DNA of 64,000 bases, from contig JACJWG010000020.1 of assembly GCA_020637235.1 (NCBI GenBank), forward strand, positions 1 to 64,000, read 5' to 3'. The notes beneath the pieces were generated by a model, which was not told the origin of the DNA, searched no databases, and saw only the letters and a program-made list of their open reading frames with translations. The DNA is from Acidimicrobiaceae bacterium. GTDB taxonomy: Bacteria > Actinomycetota > Acidimicrobiia > Acidimicrobiales > Ilumatobacteraceae. Shown one piece after another: positions 51,001-58,250 of the stretch (the first letter of the stretch is position 1; each line of letters starts with the position of its first letter). The translations under genes were made by a program, and so were the position numbers.

Positions 51001-51926
51001 ATCGCCGACGTGGACCGGGTCACGACGCGCAACGCGTCCACCAGGCCCGGCTGATCGGCCCGACACCGCTCGGCGACACGGGCTCGACGGACCGCGAGCA
51101 GACCGGCGAGCCGATCCGCGGCGGCGGCCGCCGCCTCGGCACGGGCACGACGCCGGCGCCGGCGGCGCACCCGGCGGCCGAGCCAGGTGCCGCCGCTCAT
51201 GAGCACCCCCACGGCACCCATCAGCAGCATCAGCGGTTGGTGGAGCACCACGGCGAGCACCACCCCGACCGCCAGACCGGCCGTGGCGCCGGCGAAGCCG
51301 ACCGGGCCGTCCGGGCCGTCGCCGGTGTCGAGGGCGTCGGCGGCGCCGGCGCCGGCACCGCCGATCGTGTGCGGTGGCGCGGGGAACCTGTCGTGGTCAC
51401 CAGGATCGTCCTCCCCCGGCGCGGCGCGCGCCCGGCGACGGCCACGCCGCACGACGACGCCACCGGGCATCGAGGTGGTTCGGGGGCCGGCGTCACGATC
51501 GAACGCCGCCGGATCGAACGCCGCCGGATCGAACGCCTCCGGATCGAACGCCTCCGGATCGAACCCCTCCTGATCGGGAGTTCCGGGGTCGGCAGTGACG
51601 TGCAGCACGCTCGTGCCCACCGACACCAGCTCGCCGTCGAACACCACCGGTCGTCGTCCGGCGAGCTGGCACCACCGCACCCCAGCCGCGTCGCCGACGG
51701 GATCGTCGGGATCGGGCAGGTGGAGGCGGAGGTGGTACGGCTCGATCGCCGGGTCGTCGCACCGCACGCCGGCCAGCGCTGCTCGCCCGACCACGTGATC
51801 GCCGGGCGCCAGCCGGCGACAACCGCCGGCGTCGGGTCCGGCGATCCAGGTGACGCGCCAGGTGGCGCGGCGGCGTGACGTGTCCGAGGTGTCCGAGATG
51901 ACGGAGGGGAAGGTGTCCACGCCCAC
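48021..51926 (-). CDS. FHA-like/FtsK-SpoIIIE family triple-ATPase membrane protein (EssC/EccC-like)
   Basis: About 1301 aa from GTG at 51926; the frame is open to 52016, so the start is uncertain. Residues about 15-110 look FHA-like ('GDHVVGRAALAGVRCDDPAI', then 'YHLRLHLPD'). A repeated FDPEA linker follows, then two membrane helices near residues 215-260. Three FtsK-type ATPase modules follow: the first has intact Walker A 'GTTGSGKSELLRT' (about 610) and Walker B 'LVIVVDEFAAL'; the second Walker A is degenerate (AGAVGSGVTT, about 888) and the third reads GPPRSGRT (about 1132). This is the layout of type VII secretion motor proteins, but no WXG100, EccB/D/E or mycosin gene is nearby. Confidence 0.85.
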   Translation of the reverse strand: MGVDTFPSVISDTSDTSRRRATWRVTWIAGPDAGGCRRLAPGDHVVGRAALAGVRCDDPAIEPYHLRLHLPDPDDPVGDAAGVRWCQLAGRRPVVFDGELVSVGTSVLHVTADPGTPDQEGFDPEAFDPEAFDPAAFDPAAFDRDAGPRTTSMPGGVVVRRGRRRARAAPGEDDPGDHDRFPAPPHTIGGAGAGAADALDTGDGPDGPVGFAGATAGLAVGVVLAVVLHQPLMLLMGAVGVLMSGGTWLGRRVRRRRRRRARAEAAAAAADRLAGLLAVRRARVAERCRADQPGLVDALRVVTRSTSAMWQRRPDHGDAFTAVAGVGDGWAAGAGAGGAPLALERVPVCADLGPGARVACAGPGADAMIRSLLVQLAVTTGPADWQLLVVGDRPDRWSWLTGLPHLVCTDDAAVVHDDVVLGDRLGTGRPGDHRHLLVLTDATGSLAVRTSALRRLLHARPDAALLVAAPAAGDVPAACTQVWITTSDGRVKVDGTPPSPNDRPIGPGTFGPWHLHGLGPAGARLAVGALAPWSDPEAPDDHERRLADAVDLDRLWRERGVRLEPAGVLAHWRRGRDANGAIADAAPIGSAADGTVDLDLVRDGPHGLIAGTTGSGKSELLRTIVLSSAIAQPPDRLAFVLVDFKGGATFDDLARLPHVVGVVTDLEPRLAERVLRSLRAEVTAREHLLRSHGCADLDTARRRLDVPVVARLVIVVDEFAALALEHPELLHGLVDIARRGRSLGIHLLLATQRPGGVVSDEIRTNTDLRIALRLHEPSEAIDVVGDAAPASIRRSSAGRAVVRLGPGELVTFQTARAVDTARTIDQIVAAAREGGLARPSRPWCDPLPDELLPGDPRLADGALGLVDRPDQQRQHPFDWRPADGHLLVAGAVGSGVTTALAGLAVRRLASDAELVVIDAIGGSRWDEVAVHPRCAVVARLHDVELVDRALRRAATPPPAGGRLVVIDGIGVLRRELDGVHRADAHDRLDALLVTTPPGVTLLLGSDAVDGLAPAIVGRCARRLVAHLHDPTAAALLGLRVGDVPPAVPGRVVDTVDATVVQLAPWPAAELARAASPDAVPVDRVRVLPPSIDVAQVADGAARRDDEQWWTAVGLAHHDLSTACVTIARGEHAVVVGPPRSGRTNALAVLRRGWTIARPDAAQVVVSPRRVPASELAAVARDALAEVRAEIERGREVLLVVDDAERLPDDTGELAALAASPPDGLVIVAACRPEALRAAHGSWVTAMRRHRRGVVFAGCDELDVESLGVRLPRRPPLAARPGLAWLIGDGEAQLAQLATIGP
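51496..51570 (-). repeat. In-frame 15-bp tandem repeat (FDPEA/FDPAA)
   Basis: Five 15-bp units of the type ggatcgaacgcc(g/t)cc lie at 51496-51570 in the FHA-to-membrane linker of the FtsK-type protein. The period is a multiple of three, so copy changes stay in frame; the repeat encodes FDPEAFDPAAF-type acidic/aromatic pentapeptides. Confidence 0.9.
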
Positions 51927-52087
51927 AGAGACCGCGCCCGGCCGGCTGTCCCGGAAGCCGTGAGCAGGCGGAACGAACGATCTTGACGAGACCTTGACGA
52001 TCGAGCGGCGCCTCACCGTTGCCGGTGAGGCCGGCGGTGAGGCCGCCGGAGAGCCCTGCGGAGAGGGGGTGGGCGCAGGGTCGGCCC

Positions 52088-52828
52088 ATGCATCACTCCT
52101 CCCGTGCCTTCGTCCCCCAGTGCTCGTCCCACCTGCTCGCCCGGTTGCAGCACGAGTGGTTGCGACTCGATCGCGACCCCGAATTGTTGGCCCACGCTCG
52201 CACCTGGCAGCTCCCGCTCGGTCACGTCGTGTCGCTCGACGACCTCGTCGACCGATGCGGTCGGCGCACCGACGGGATCAGCGGTCGCGAGCAGGACGAC
52301 CTGCTCGCGGCCGTGGTGCGCATCGCCCGGCACGACGAGCTGGCGGCGCGGGTCGCCCTGCAGCGGATGCTGCCACCGATCGCCGCGCTCGGCCGCCGGG
52401 AGCGCGACTTCGTGCGACGCCAAGAGGTGCTGCACGAACTGCTCACGGCGGCGTGGAGCGTGATCCGCACCTATCCGTCCGAGCGCGGCCACCGCTGCAT
52501 CGCCGCCGACCTGGCACGCCGCATCCGCTACGTGGCGCTCGAACGCGATCGGCGACGCGTGCGGCGCGAGGACGCCACGCCGTGGTGGGTGTTCGACCTC
52601 ACCATCGCGCCCGACGCCGATCCCGCGGCGAGCGACGAGCTCGACGAGCTGCTCCGCGACGCCGAGGCAGCCGGCGTGCCGTCCGACGAGCTCGACCTCG
52701 CACGCCGACTCGGGAACGGCACCACCCTGGCCGCGCTCGCGGTCGAGGGTCGGGTCACGGACCGCACCATGCGCAACCGTCGGGCGACGATGGCCCACAG
52801 CCTCCGGGCCGTGGCCCGGGCGTCGTGA
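52088..52828 (+). CDS. Putative HTH/sigma-factor-like protein
   Basis: 246 aa from ATG at 52088, preceded by GAGAGGGGG. It is helical throughout and Arg-rich. 'ARVALQRMLPPIAALGRRER' and 'GHRCIAADLARRIRYVALER' look like sigma-region-2-like helices, and the end 'LARRLGNGTTLAALAVEGRV' followed by 'TDRTMRNRRATMAHSLRAVA' looks like a helix-turn-helix. This matches a class of actinobacterial proteins annotated only as hypothetical or sigma-like; a regulatory role is inferred. It is divergent from the FtsK-type gene, with a 161-bp shared upstream region containing a direct repeat cttgacga at 51982 and 51993. Confidence 0.55.
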   Translation: MHHSSRAFVPQCSSHLLARLQHEWLRLDRDPELLAHARTWQLPLGHVVSLDDLVDRCGRRTDGISGREQDDLLAAVVRIARHDELAARVALQRMLPPIAALGRRERDFVRRQEVLHELLTAAWSVIRTYPSERGHRCIAADLARRIRYVALERDRRRVRREDATPWWVFDLTIAPDADPAASDELDELLRDAEAAGVPSDELDLARRLGNGTTLAALAVEGRVTDRTMRNRRATMAHSLRAVARAS

Positions 52829-52832
52829 CCGC

Positions 52833-52872
52833 CCGGTTCAGACCGGTTCGCCGGTTCAGACCGGTTCAGACC
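52833..52872. repeat. 10-bp stop-codon repeat (3 copies) at end of phosphatase gene
   Basis: ccggttcaga recurs at 52833, 52851 and 52861 with a diverged copy at 52843. The phosphatase stop (TGA on the minus strand, 52866-52868) is in the last unit; further TGAs follow at 52856-52858 and 52838-52840, in a second frame. It fills the gap between two convergent genes. Confidence 0.85.
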
Positions 52873-53393
52873 GTCTCGCTGAGCAACCAGGCCAGGTGGT
52901 CGATCATCGGTGGGATGCACCGTTCGATCACGTCGTACATCTCGCGATAGGCGTCGGCACCCTTGCCCCACGGATCGGCGATGTCCTCGTCACCGGGCAT
53001 GCCGTAGGGGTCCCAGCGTCGCAGCAGCTGCAACTGCTCGGCCTCGAACGACCGGTAGAAGCCGGTGCGCTGGTCGATCGACCCGCCCAACCGGCGGAGA
53101 TCGTCGACGTTGTACGAGTCCATCGCGACGATCAGGTCGAAGGTCGCGAAGTCGTCGGGGTGGATCAGCCGACCGAGATGGTTCACCCGATACCCGCGAC
53201 GTGCACCCTCGGCCGTGGCGAGCGGGTGCGGGTGGTCGCCCCGGTGGTGACCGGTGGTGCCCGCGGCGTCGAAGGTGATGTTGGTCAACCCGCGCTCGGC
53301 GGCGACCCGTCGGGCGATCGCGAGCGCAGCTGGCGATCGGCAGTGGTTGCCCATGCACACGAAGAGCACGGAGATCGGCGTGTTCCCTCCCAC
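52866..53393 (-). CDS. Low-molecular-weight protein tyrosine phosphatase
   Basis: 175 aa from GTG at 53393 (VGGNTPISVLFVCMG); GTG at 53369 is possible. The P-loop CX5R is 'VCMGNHCRSP' near residue 13, and the general-acid loop is 'EDIADPWGKGADAY' near residue 145 (Asp-Pro). The length and order fit the family, which in actinobacteria dephosphorylates proteins or acts on signalling substrates. The stop sits in a 10-bp repeat, convergent with the sigma-like gene. Confidence 0.9.
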   Translation of the reverse strand: MGGNTPISVLFVCMGNHCRSPAALAIARRVAAERGLTNITFDAAGTTGHHRGDHPHPLATAEGARRGYRVNHLGRLIHPDDFATFDLIVAMDSYNVDDLRRLGGSIDQRTGFYRSFEAEQLQLLRRWDPYGMPGDEDIADPWGKGADAYREMYDVIERCIPPMIDHLAWLLSETV

Positions 53394-53476
53394 GCTGCGA
53401 GTATCGCAGGCGGCCCGAGGCGGCGGGGCCGGACCGTGGCGACCTTGAACAACTCTTGTGACAGGTGCTCGGCAGG

Positions 53477-55714
53477 TCACGTACCGAAGCGACGCAGCCG
53501 CAGGCTGTTGCTCAGCACGAACACACTCGAGCAGGCCATCGCCGCGCTCGCCACCACGGGCGACAGCGCACCCGACGCGGCGAGCGGGATGGCGGCGACG
53601 TTGTAGGCGAAGGCCCAGAACAGGTTGCTCTTGATCGTGGCGAGCGTCTTGCGGCTGAGCCGCACTGCGTCGGCCACGGCCGGTACCTCCGCGCGCACGA
53701 GCGTGAGATCGCTCGCCTCGATCGCGACATCGGTACCCGAACCCATGGCGATGCCGAGGTCGGCCTGCGCGAGTGCGGCGGCGTCGTTGACGCCGTCGCC
53801 CACCATCGCCACGACACGACCGTGCTGCTGGAGCTCGCGCACCACGCGCAGCTTGTCGGTCGGCAACACGTCGGCGATGACGTCGTCGGCCGCGATGCCC
53901 ACCTCGGAAGCCACGGCAGCGGCGATCGCCGCGTTGTCGCCGGTGAGCAGCACCGGGCGCAGCCCGAGCGCCCGGAGCTCGGCGATGCCGGCGGCGCTGT
54001 CGGGCTTCACGGTGTCGGCGAGGGCCAACGTGCCGACCACCTCGCCGTCGACCACCACCTCGACCAGCGTGGCCGCGGCCGCTCCGCCGGCGTGCGACGC
54101 CGCACTCGCACGGCGCACCGACACCTGACGTCCGTCCACGTCACCGTGCGCGCCGACGCCGGGTTCGTTGCGGAACGACTGCACGGCCGGCAGCTCGATC
54201 GAGAGCCCGCGGGCGTACGCGACGATCGCCCGGGCGATCGGGTGCTCGCTCGCCGACTCCACCGCCGCGGCCAGCCGCACGAGGGCGGTCGCATCGGCCC
54301 CGTGCACCGGGGTCGCGGCGGCGACCTGCATCACACCCGTGGTCACCGTGCCGGTCTTGTCGAGCACGACGGTGTCGACACGACGTGTGCTCTCGAGGAT
54401 CTCGGGTCCCTTGATCAGGATGCCCAGCTGCGCCCCGCGCCCGGTGCCGACGAGCAGCGCCGTCGGGGTCGCGAGGCCGAGTGCGCACGGACAGGCGATG
54501 ATCAGCACCGCCATCGCGGGACCCATCGCGTCCTGGAAGCTCCCGGTGCGCCCCGCCCACACGCCGAGTGTGGTGGCGGCGAGCGCGACCACGATCGGGA
54601 CGAACACCCCGGCGATCCGGTCGGCGAGTCGCTGGACCGGCGCCTTGCCGCTCTGCGCCTGTTCGACGAGGCGCGCCATCTGGGCGAGGGTCGTGTCGGC
54701 GCCCACCCGAGTCGCTCGCACGATCAGGCGCCCGTCGACGTTGATCGTCGCGCCGATCACCCCGTCGCCCGCCGACACGTCCCGTGGCAGGCTCTCGCCG
54801 GTGACGAGCGAGGTGTCGATCGACGATGCACCGTCCACCACCACACCATCGGTCGCGATCCGCTCGCCCGGTCGGACGACGAATCGATCGCCCACCCGCA
54901 GATCGCCCGCAGCGACCTCGCGCTCGCCGCCGGTGTCGTCGAGCACGCGAGCCGTGCTCGCGCCACGCTCGAGCAACGCGCGCAACGCGCTGCCGGCGGT
55001 GCGCTTCGACCGCGCCTCGAAGTACCGGCCGGCCAGGATGAGCGCGACCGTGGTGGACGCGACCTCGAGGTAGAGGTGATGGTCGTCGCCCACCCGACCG
55101 AACAGCGACATCTCCATCGTCATGCCGTTGTCACCGGCAGCCGTGAAGAACAACGCGTACGTGCTCCAGCCGAACGCAGCGAGCACCCCGACCGACACCA
55201 ACGTGTCCATCGAGGCCTCGCCCTGACGGAGGTTCTTCCACGCCGCGCGATGGAACGGCCAGGCCGCCCAGGTGGCCACGGGTGCAGCGAGGGCGAAGGT
55301 GAGCCACTGCCAGTTGCGGAACTGCAGCGCCGACACCATCGACACGACGAGCACCGGGCCGCCGAGCAACGCCGCGACGAGCAGGCGCTGGGCGAGGGGG
55401 TCGGTGAGGGCTCGCTCGGCGGCGCCGTCACCGACGGGCGACGTGGCCGTCGCCGTGTCGGCGGGCACCGGCACGTGCGCGTCGTACCCGATGGACTGCA
55501 CCGTCGCGATGAGGTCGTCGGCGACGTAGGCGCCGGCATCGAAGCTGACGACGGCCTTCTCGGTGGCGTAGTTCACCGTGGCGGTGACGCCGTCGAGCCG
55601 GTTGAGCTTCTTCTCGATCCGGGCCGCACATGCCGCGCAGGTCATGCCGGTGACCTCGAGTTCGACGTGCCCCGTGGGCAGGCTGCCGTCGCGGAGTTGG
55701 TCGAGCGCGGTCAC
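53477..55714 (-). CDS. copA: Copper-exporting P1B-type ATPase CopA
   Basis: 745 aa from GTG at 55714 (GTGA overlap with the small gene upstream). One N-terminal heavy-metal domain with GMTCAAC (residues 23-29). The membrane CPC motif is in 'VLIIACPCALGLATPTALL' (about 405), phosphorylation Asp in 'VVLDKTGTVTTGVMQV' (about 450), the His-Pro motif in 'SASEHPIARAIVAYA', and the hinge in 'MVGDGVNDAAALAQADLGIA'. Eight membrane segments are expected. It exports Cu(I), driven by ATP, and lies in an operon with copZ and csoR. Confidence 0.96.
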   Translation of the reverse strand: MTALDQLRDGSLPTGHVELEVTGMTCAACAARIEKKLNRLDGVTATVNYATEKAVVSFDAGAYVADDLIATVQSIGYDAHVPVPADTATATSPVGDGAAERALTDPLAQRLLVAALLGGPVLVVSMVSALQFRNWQWLTFALAAPVATWAAWPFHRAAWKNLRQGEASMDTLVSVGVLAAFGWSTYALFFTAAGDNGMTMEMSLFGRVGDDHHLYLEVASTTVALILAGRYFEARSKRTAGSALRALLERGASTARVLDDTGGEREVAAGDLRVGDRFVVRPGERIATDGVVVDGASSIDTSLVTGESLPRDVSAGDGVIGATINVDGRLIVRATRVGADTTLAQMARLVEQAQSGKAPVQRLADRIAGVFVPIVVALAATTLGVWAGRTGSFQDAMGPAMAVLIIACPCALGLATPTALLVGTGRGAQLGILIKGPEILESTRRVDTVVLDKTGTVTTGVMQVAAATPVHGADATALVRLAAAVESASEHPIARAIVAYARGLSIELPAVQSFRNEPGVGAHGDVDGRQVSVRRASAASHAGGAAAATLVEVVVDGEVVGTLALADTVKPDSAAGIAELRALGLRPVLLTGDNAAIAAAVASEVGIAADDVIADVLPTDKLRVVRELQQHGRVVAMVGDGVNDAAALAQADLGIAMGSGTDVAIEASDLTLVRAEVPAVADAVRLSRKTLATIKSNLFWAFAYNVAAIPLAASGALSPVVASAAMACSSVFVLSNSLRLRRFGT

Positions 55715-55899
55715 GGCGCGTCACCGTGGTCCATGCCGTCGGTGACGCCGCTGACGTGCGTCTCGTGGGTACCGACGGGCTCGTGGTCGTGGTCGGACGT
55801 GAAATCGGTCGGGAACCGGCTGCCGACTGCGTACCCGCCGGCGACGAGCGCGGCGAGCACGACGGCGAAGCCGGCGAGGCGCGTGCGTGGGGACGGCAT
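55711..55899 (-). CDS. Small His-rich membrane protein between copZ and copA
   Basis: 62 aa from ATG at 55899. One membrane helix at about residues 8-27 ('LAGFAVVLAALVAGGYAVG'), then an extracytoplasmic-looking tail with 'DHDHEPVGTHETH' and 'DGMDHGDAP': six His and one Met in 30 residues. It overlaps copA by 4 bp. Its position in the copper operon and the His-rich tail suggest metal binding or delivery to CopA on the outer face. No family is recognised. Confidence 0.75.
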   Translation of the reverse strand: MPSPRTRLAGFAVVLAALVAGGYAVGSRFPTDFTSDHDHEPVGTHETHVSGVTDGMDHGDAP

Positions 55900-55922
55900 C
55901 GTGGGCTCCGCTCCGGCGTTCG

Positions 55923-56126
55923 TCAGCCGACCGCTTCGAAGCCGGCCTCGTCGACCGCGGCGAACACGGCGGCCTGGTCGAGCGACTCGCCCTCGACCAC
56001 GACGGCCTTGGTCTGCAGGTCGACGTCGACGCGGGTGACGCCGCTGAGCTTGCCGATCTCGCCCTTGACCGCTGCTTCGCAGTGGCCGCAGGTCATGCCG
56101 GGGACGCTGAAGGTGAGGGTGCTCAT
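55923..56126 (-). CDS. copZ: Copper chaperone CopZ (heavy-metal-associated domain)
   Basis: 67 aa from ATG at 56126. A single HMA domain with GMTCGHC (residues 10-16), the Cu(I)-binding Cys-x-x-Cys. It carries copper to the N-terminal domain of CopA, encoded two genes downstream, and is expected to be co-repressed by CsoR. Confidence 0.95.
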   Translation of the reverse strand: MSTLTFSVPGMTCGHCEAAVKGEIGKLSGVTRVDVDLQTKAVVVEGESLDQAAVFAAVDEAGFEAVG

Positions 56127-56184
56127 CGTGTGGTGCTCCTGTGTGATCGGGTTCGGTGGTCGAGTTGGGCGGTCGAGTTGGGTT

Positions 56185-56242
56185 GTCGGGCTCGGTGGGT
56201 CGTCGGTGAGGTCGTCGGGCTCGGTGGGTCGTCGGTGAGGTC
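56185..56242. repeat. 29-bp tandem direct repeat (2 copies) between csoR and copZ
   Basis: Two 29-bp copies run 56185-56213 and 56214-56242 (starting gtcgggctcggtgggtcg), with further partial copies of the ggtcgagttggg type just left. It lies in the 136-bp gap between copZ (start 56126) and csoR (stop 56263). Confidence 0.85.
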
Positions 56243-56262
56243 GTCGTCCGGCAGGGACCCTG

Positions 56263-56550
56263 TCAGGTGCGCAGCAGGCGTTCGACGGCCTTCGTGGCCT
56301 CGTGCACCAGGGCCTCGGTGTGCGCGGCGTCGCCGCTGGCCGCAGCGCCGGCGACGCAGTGCTGGAGGTGTTCGTCGAGGAGCTTCACGCCCACCTGCTG
56401 GAGGCCCTTGCTGACCGCGGCCACCTGGGTGAGGACGTCGATGCAGTAGGTGTCGTCCTCGATCATCCGCTGCAGCCCGCGCACCTGGCCCTCGATCCGC
56501 TTCAGGCGCATCACGAGCTGTTGCTTGTCGTCGTGGTAACCGGGCTGCAC
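56263..56550 (-). CDS. csoR: CsoR-family copper-sensing repressor
   Basis: 95 aa from ATG at 56550. All-helical CsoR fold: 'QLVMRLKRIEGQVRGLQRMI', 'DTYCIDVLTQVAAVSKGLQ' with the first Cys, and 'LLDEHLQHCVAGAA' with the conserved His and second Cys, giving the Cys-His-Cys Cu(I) site. Copper binding releases the operator. It heads the csoR-copZ-orf-copA operon, with its palindromic operator 10 bp upstream. Confidence 0.95.
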   Translation of the reverse strand: MQPGYHDDKQQLVMRLKRIEGQVRGLQRMIEDDTYCIDVLTQVAAVSKGLQQVGVKLLDEHLQHCVAGAAASGDAAHTEALVHEATKAVERLLRT

Positions 56551-56559
56551 GCCTCCACC

Positions 56560-56576
56560 GTACCCCTAGGGGGTAC
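56560..56576 (-). promoter_or_regulatory. CsoR-type operator of the copper operon
   Basis: GTACCCC-TAG-GGGGTAC: perfect 7-bp arms around a 3-bp spacer, directly upstream of csoR. It fits the TACCCC-NNN-GGGGTA type of CsoR operators, so the csoR-copZ-orf-copA operon is probably autoregulated and copper-induced. Confidence 0.88.
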
Positions 56577-56600
56577 GGGTATCAACTCGCCGTTCGGGGG

Positions 56601-57377
56601 TCAGGGCCGTTCGCTGAAGGTGGGCTTGCGCTTCTCGAGGAAGGCCGCGATGCCCTCCTGTGCGTCGGCGGTGAGGCACGACGACGCCATCAGCTCGATC
56701 GCGTATCGGTACGCCTTCGGCTGGTCGAGGTCGACCTGCGCGTAGTAGCCGCGCTTGCCGAGCGCCTTCGAGAGCACGCTGCCACGCGTGGCCCGACGGA
56801 TGAGGTCGTCGACGGCGGCGTCGAGCTCGTCGTCGGGCACGGCCCGGTTGATCAGTCCCCAGTCGGCCGCGGTGCGCGCGTCGATCGGATCGCCCGTCAT
56901 CGCGAGCTCGAGCGCTCGCTTGCGTCCGACGCTGCGCGCCACGGCGACCAGCGGGGTGTGGCAGAACAGGCCGCCCTTGCCCCCGGGAATCGCGAACCCG
57001 GCCGACTCGGCGGCGATGGCGAGGTCGCACGTCGCCACGAGCTGGCAGCCGGCCGCCGTGGCGAGCGCGTGCACCTTGGCGATCACCGGCTGCGGGATCT
57101 CCTGGATCGTGTCCATCATCTCCGTGCACAGCTCGAGCAGCCGTCGGGCCGACGCGAGGTCCGTCCCGGCCATGTCGCCGAAGTTGTGACCGGCGGAGAA
57201 CACCGGGCCGTTCGCCGCGAGCACCACGCCGAGGGCGTCGCTGGCGCCGACGTCGCGGAACGCCTGGAGCAGCTCGGTCATCACGTCGAAGGCCAGGGCG
57301 TTGCGCTTCTCCGGCCGGTTGAGCGTGATCGTGGTGATCGTGTCGTCGCGGGTGACGAGGAGGTGCTGGTAGCTCAC
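56601..57377 (-). CDS. Enoyl-CoA hydratase/isomerase family protein
   Basis: 258 aa from GTG at 57377 (VSYQHLLVTRDDTIT); GTG at 57395 is in frame. Crotonase fold with 'ITTITLNRPEKRNALAFDVM', the oxyanion-hole segment 'VFSAGHNFGDMAG' and 'AAGCQLVATCDLAIAAESAG', then 'IPGGKGGLFCHTPLV'. The pattern is near mitochondrial ECHDC3-like proteins. Whether it hydrates enoyl-CoA or acts as an isomerase or hydrolase is not decided by sequence. Confidence 0.85.
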   Translation of the reverse strand: MSYQHLLVTRDDTITTITLNRPEKRNALAFDVMTELLQAFRDVGASDALGVVLAANGPVFSAGHNFGDMAGTDLASARRLLELCTEMMDTIQEIPQPVIAKVHALATAAGCQLVATCDLAIAAESAGFAIPGGKGGLFCHTPLVAVARSVGRKRALELAMTGDPIDARTAADWGLINRAVPDDELDAAVDDLIRRATRGSVLSKALGKRGYYAQVDLDQPKAYRYAIELMASSCLTADAQEGIAAFLEKRKPTFSERP

Positions 57378-57411
57378 GAGCGAAGTGTCGCGCACCCGCC
57401 GGGTCGTGTCG

Positions 57412-58170
57412 TCAGCGGTCGTGATCCGTGTGGTCCTGCGGGTGCCGGCGACGCGCCGTCGCGGCGAGCGGGCGGACGGCCGAGCGTCGCCAGCCGAGCC
57501 CGGCCAGCTTGCCCGGCGGCGGCCACAGGTCGTCGCGGCTGTACGCCCACCACTCGAACGGGTTCGTGTAGTACGCGAGCGATTCGACCACGTGGGGCAG
57601 TCGGTCGCGCCTGCCGCGCGCCAGCCAGAGCACGCATCCGAGCGCGGCGGCGCCGCTCGCCCAGGCGCCGTACAGCAGCGGGTACAGCGGCCCGAACCAG
57701 CGGCTCTGCCACACGTGGACGTCCTCGTGGTCGGTGACGAGGCGGCGCCGTCGCGGCCGGTCGACGTCGCCGGCGCCCGAGATCACGTTGCCCATCGTGA
57801 ACGCGAAGCCACGCTTGAGCGCGAGGCCCTCGCGGTACACGTGCCGGTTCTGCCGGTGGCCGAGCGAACGCTCGGGCGGGCAGCGACGCAGCGCGGCCAC
57901 GAGGTGGGCGAGCAACCCGCCCGCCACCGGCAACGCCGCCCACGTGCTGTCGAGCAGGGCGGCCACCCAACCGGACGGGCGACGCCATGCGTAGGTGCCC
58001 CGCCACCCGCACACGGCACCGTTGATCGCAGCCACCCCTCCGACGGCGAACCCGATGGTGGGATGCACCGACGAGCCGGCGAGCCAGCCGAGACCACCGG
58101 TGCCGGCGGCGACCGCGAACGCCTCGGCGGGCGACGTCGAGGCGATGTGGTCGCGGGCGGTCCGACGCAT
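57412..58170 (-). CDS. Membrane protein with HExxHxxQ motif, unknown function
   Basis: 252 aa from ATG at 58170. Three hydrophobic segments at about residues 15-55 (two) and 65-95, and another around 165-185. A Gly/Arg-rich region leads to 'RLVTDHEDVHVWQSRWFGPL': His-Glu-Asp-Val-His-Val-Trp-Gln, an HExxHxxQ zinc-protease-like motif. The C-terminus is basic. The family is not recognised. Many actinobacterial genomes have such proteins annotated as hypothetical. Confidence 0.7.
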   Translation of the reverse strand: MRRTARDHIASTSPAEAFAVAAGTGGLGWLAGSSVHPTIGFAVGGVAAINGAVCGWRGTYAWRRPSGWVAALLDSTWAALPVAGGLLAHLVAALRRCPPERSLGHRQNRHVYREGLALKRGFAFTMGNVISGAGDVDRPRRRRLVTDHEDVHVWQSRWFGPLYPLLYGAWASGAAALGCVLWLARGRRDRLPHVVESLAYYTNPFEWWAYSRDDLWPPPGKLAGLGWRRSAVRPLAATARRRHPQDHTDHDR

Positions 58171-58210
58171 CGGCGCGACGGTAGTGCAGGTGCCGATCGG
58201 CGCCGGCCGC

Positions 58211-58250
58211 GACGCTCAGCGACGCTCAGCGACGCTCAGCAACGCTCAGC
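58211..58250. repeat. 10-bp stop-codon array (4 copies) at end of DUF1992 gene
   Basis: gacgctcagc is repeated three times at 58211-58240, followed by aacgctcagc (58241-58250). On the minus strand the unit reads gctgagcgtc, and the DUF1992 stop (58246-58248) is the first of four TGAs 10 bp apart, in all three frames. Confidence 0.92.
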
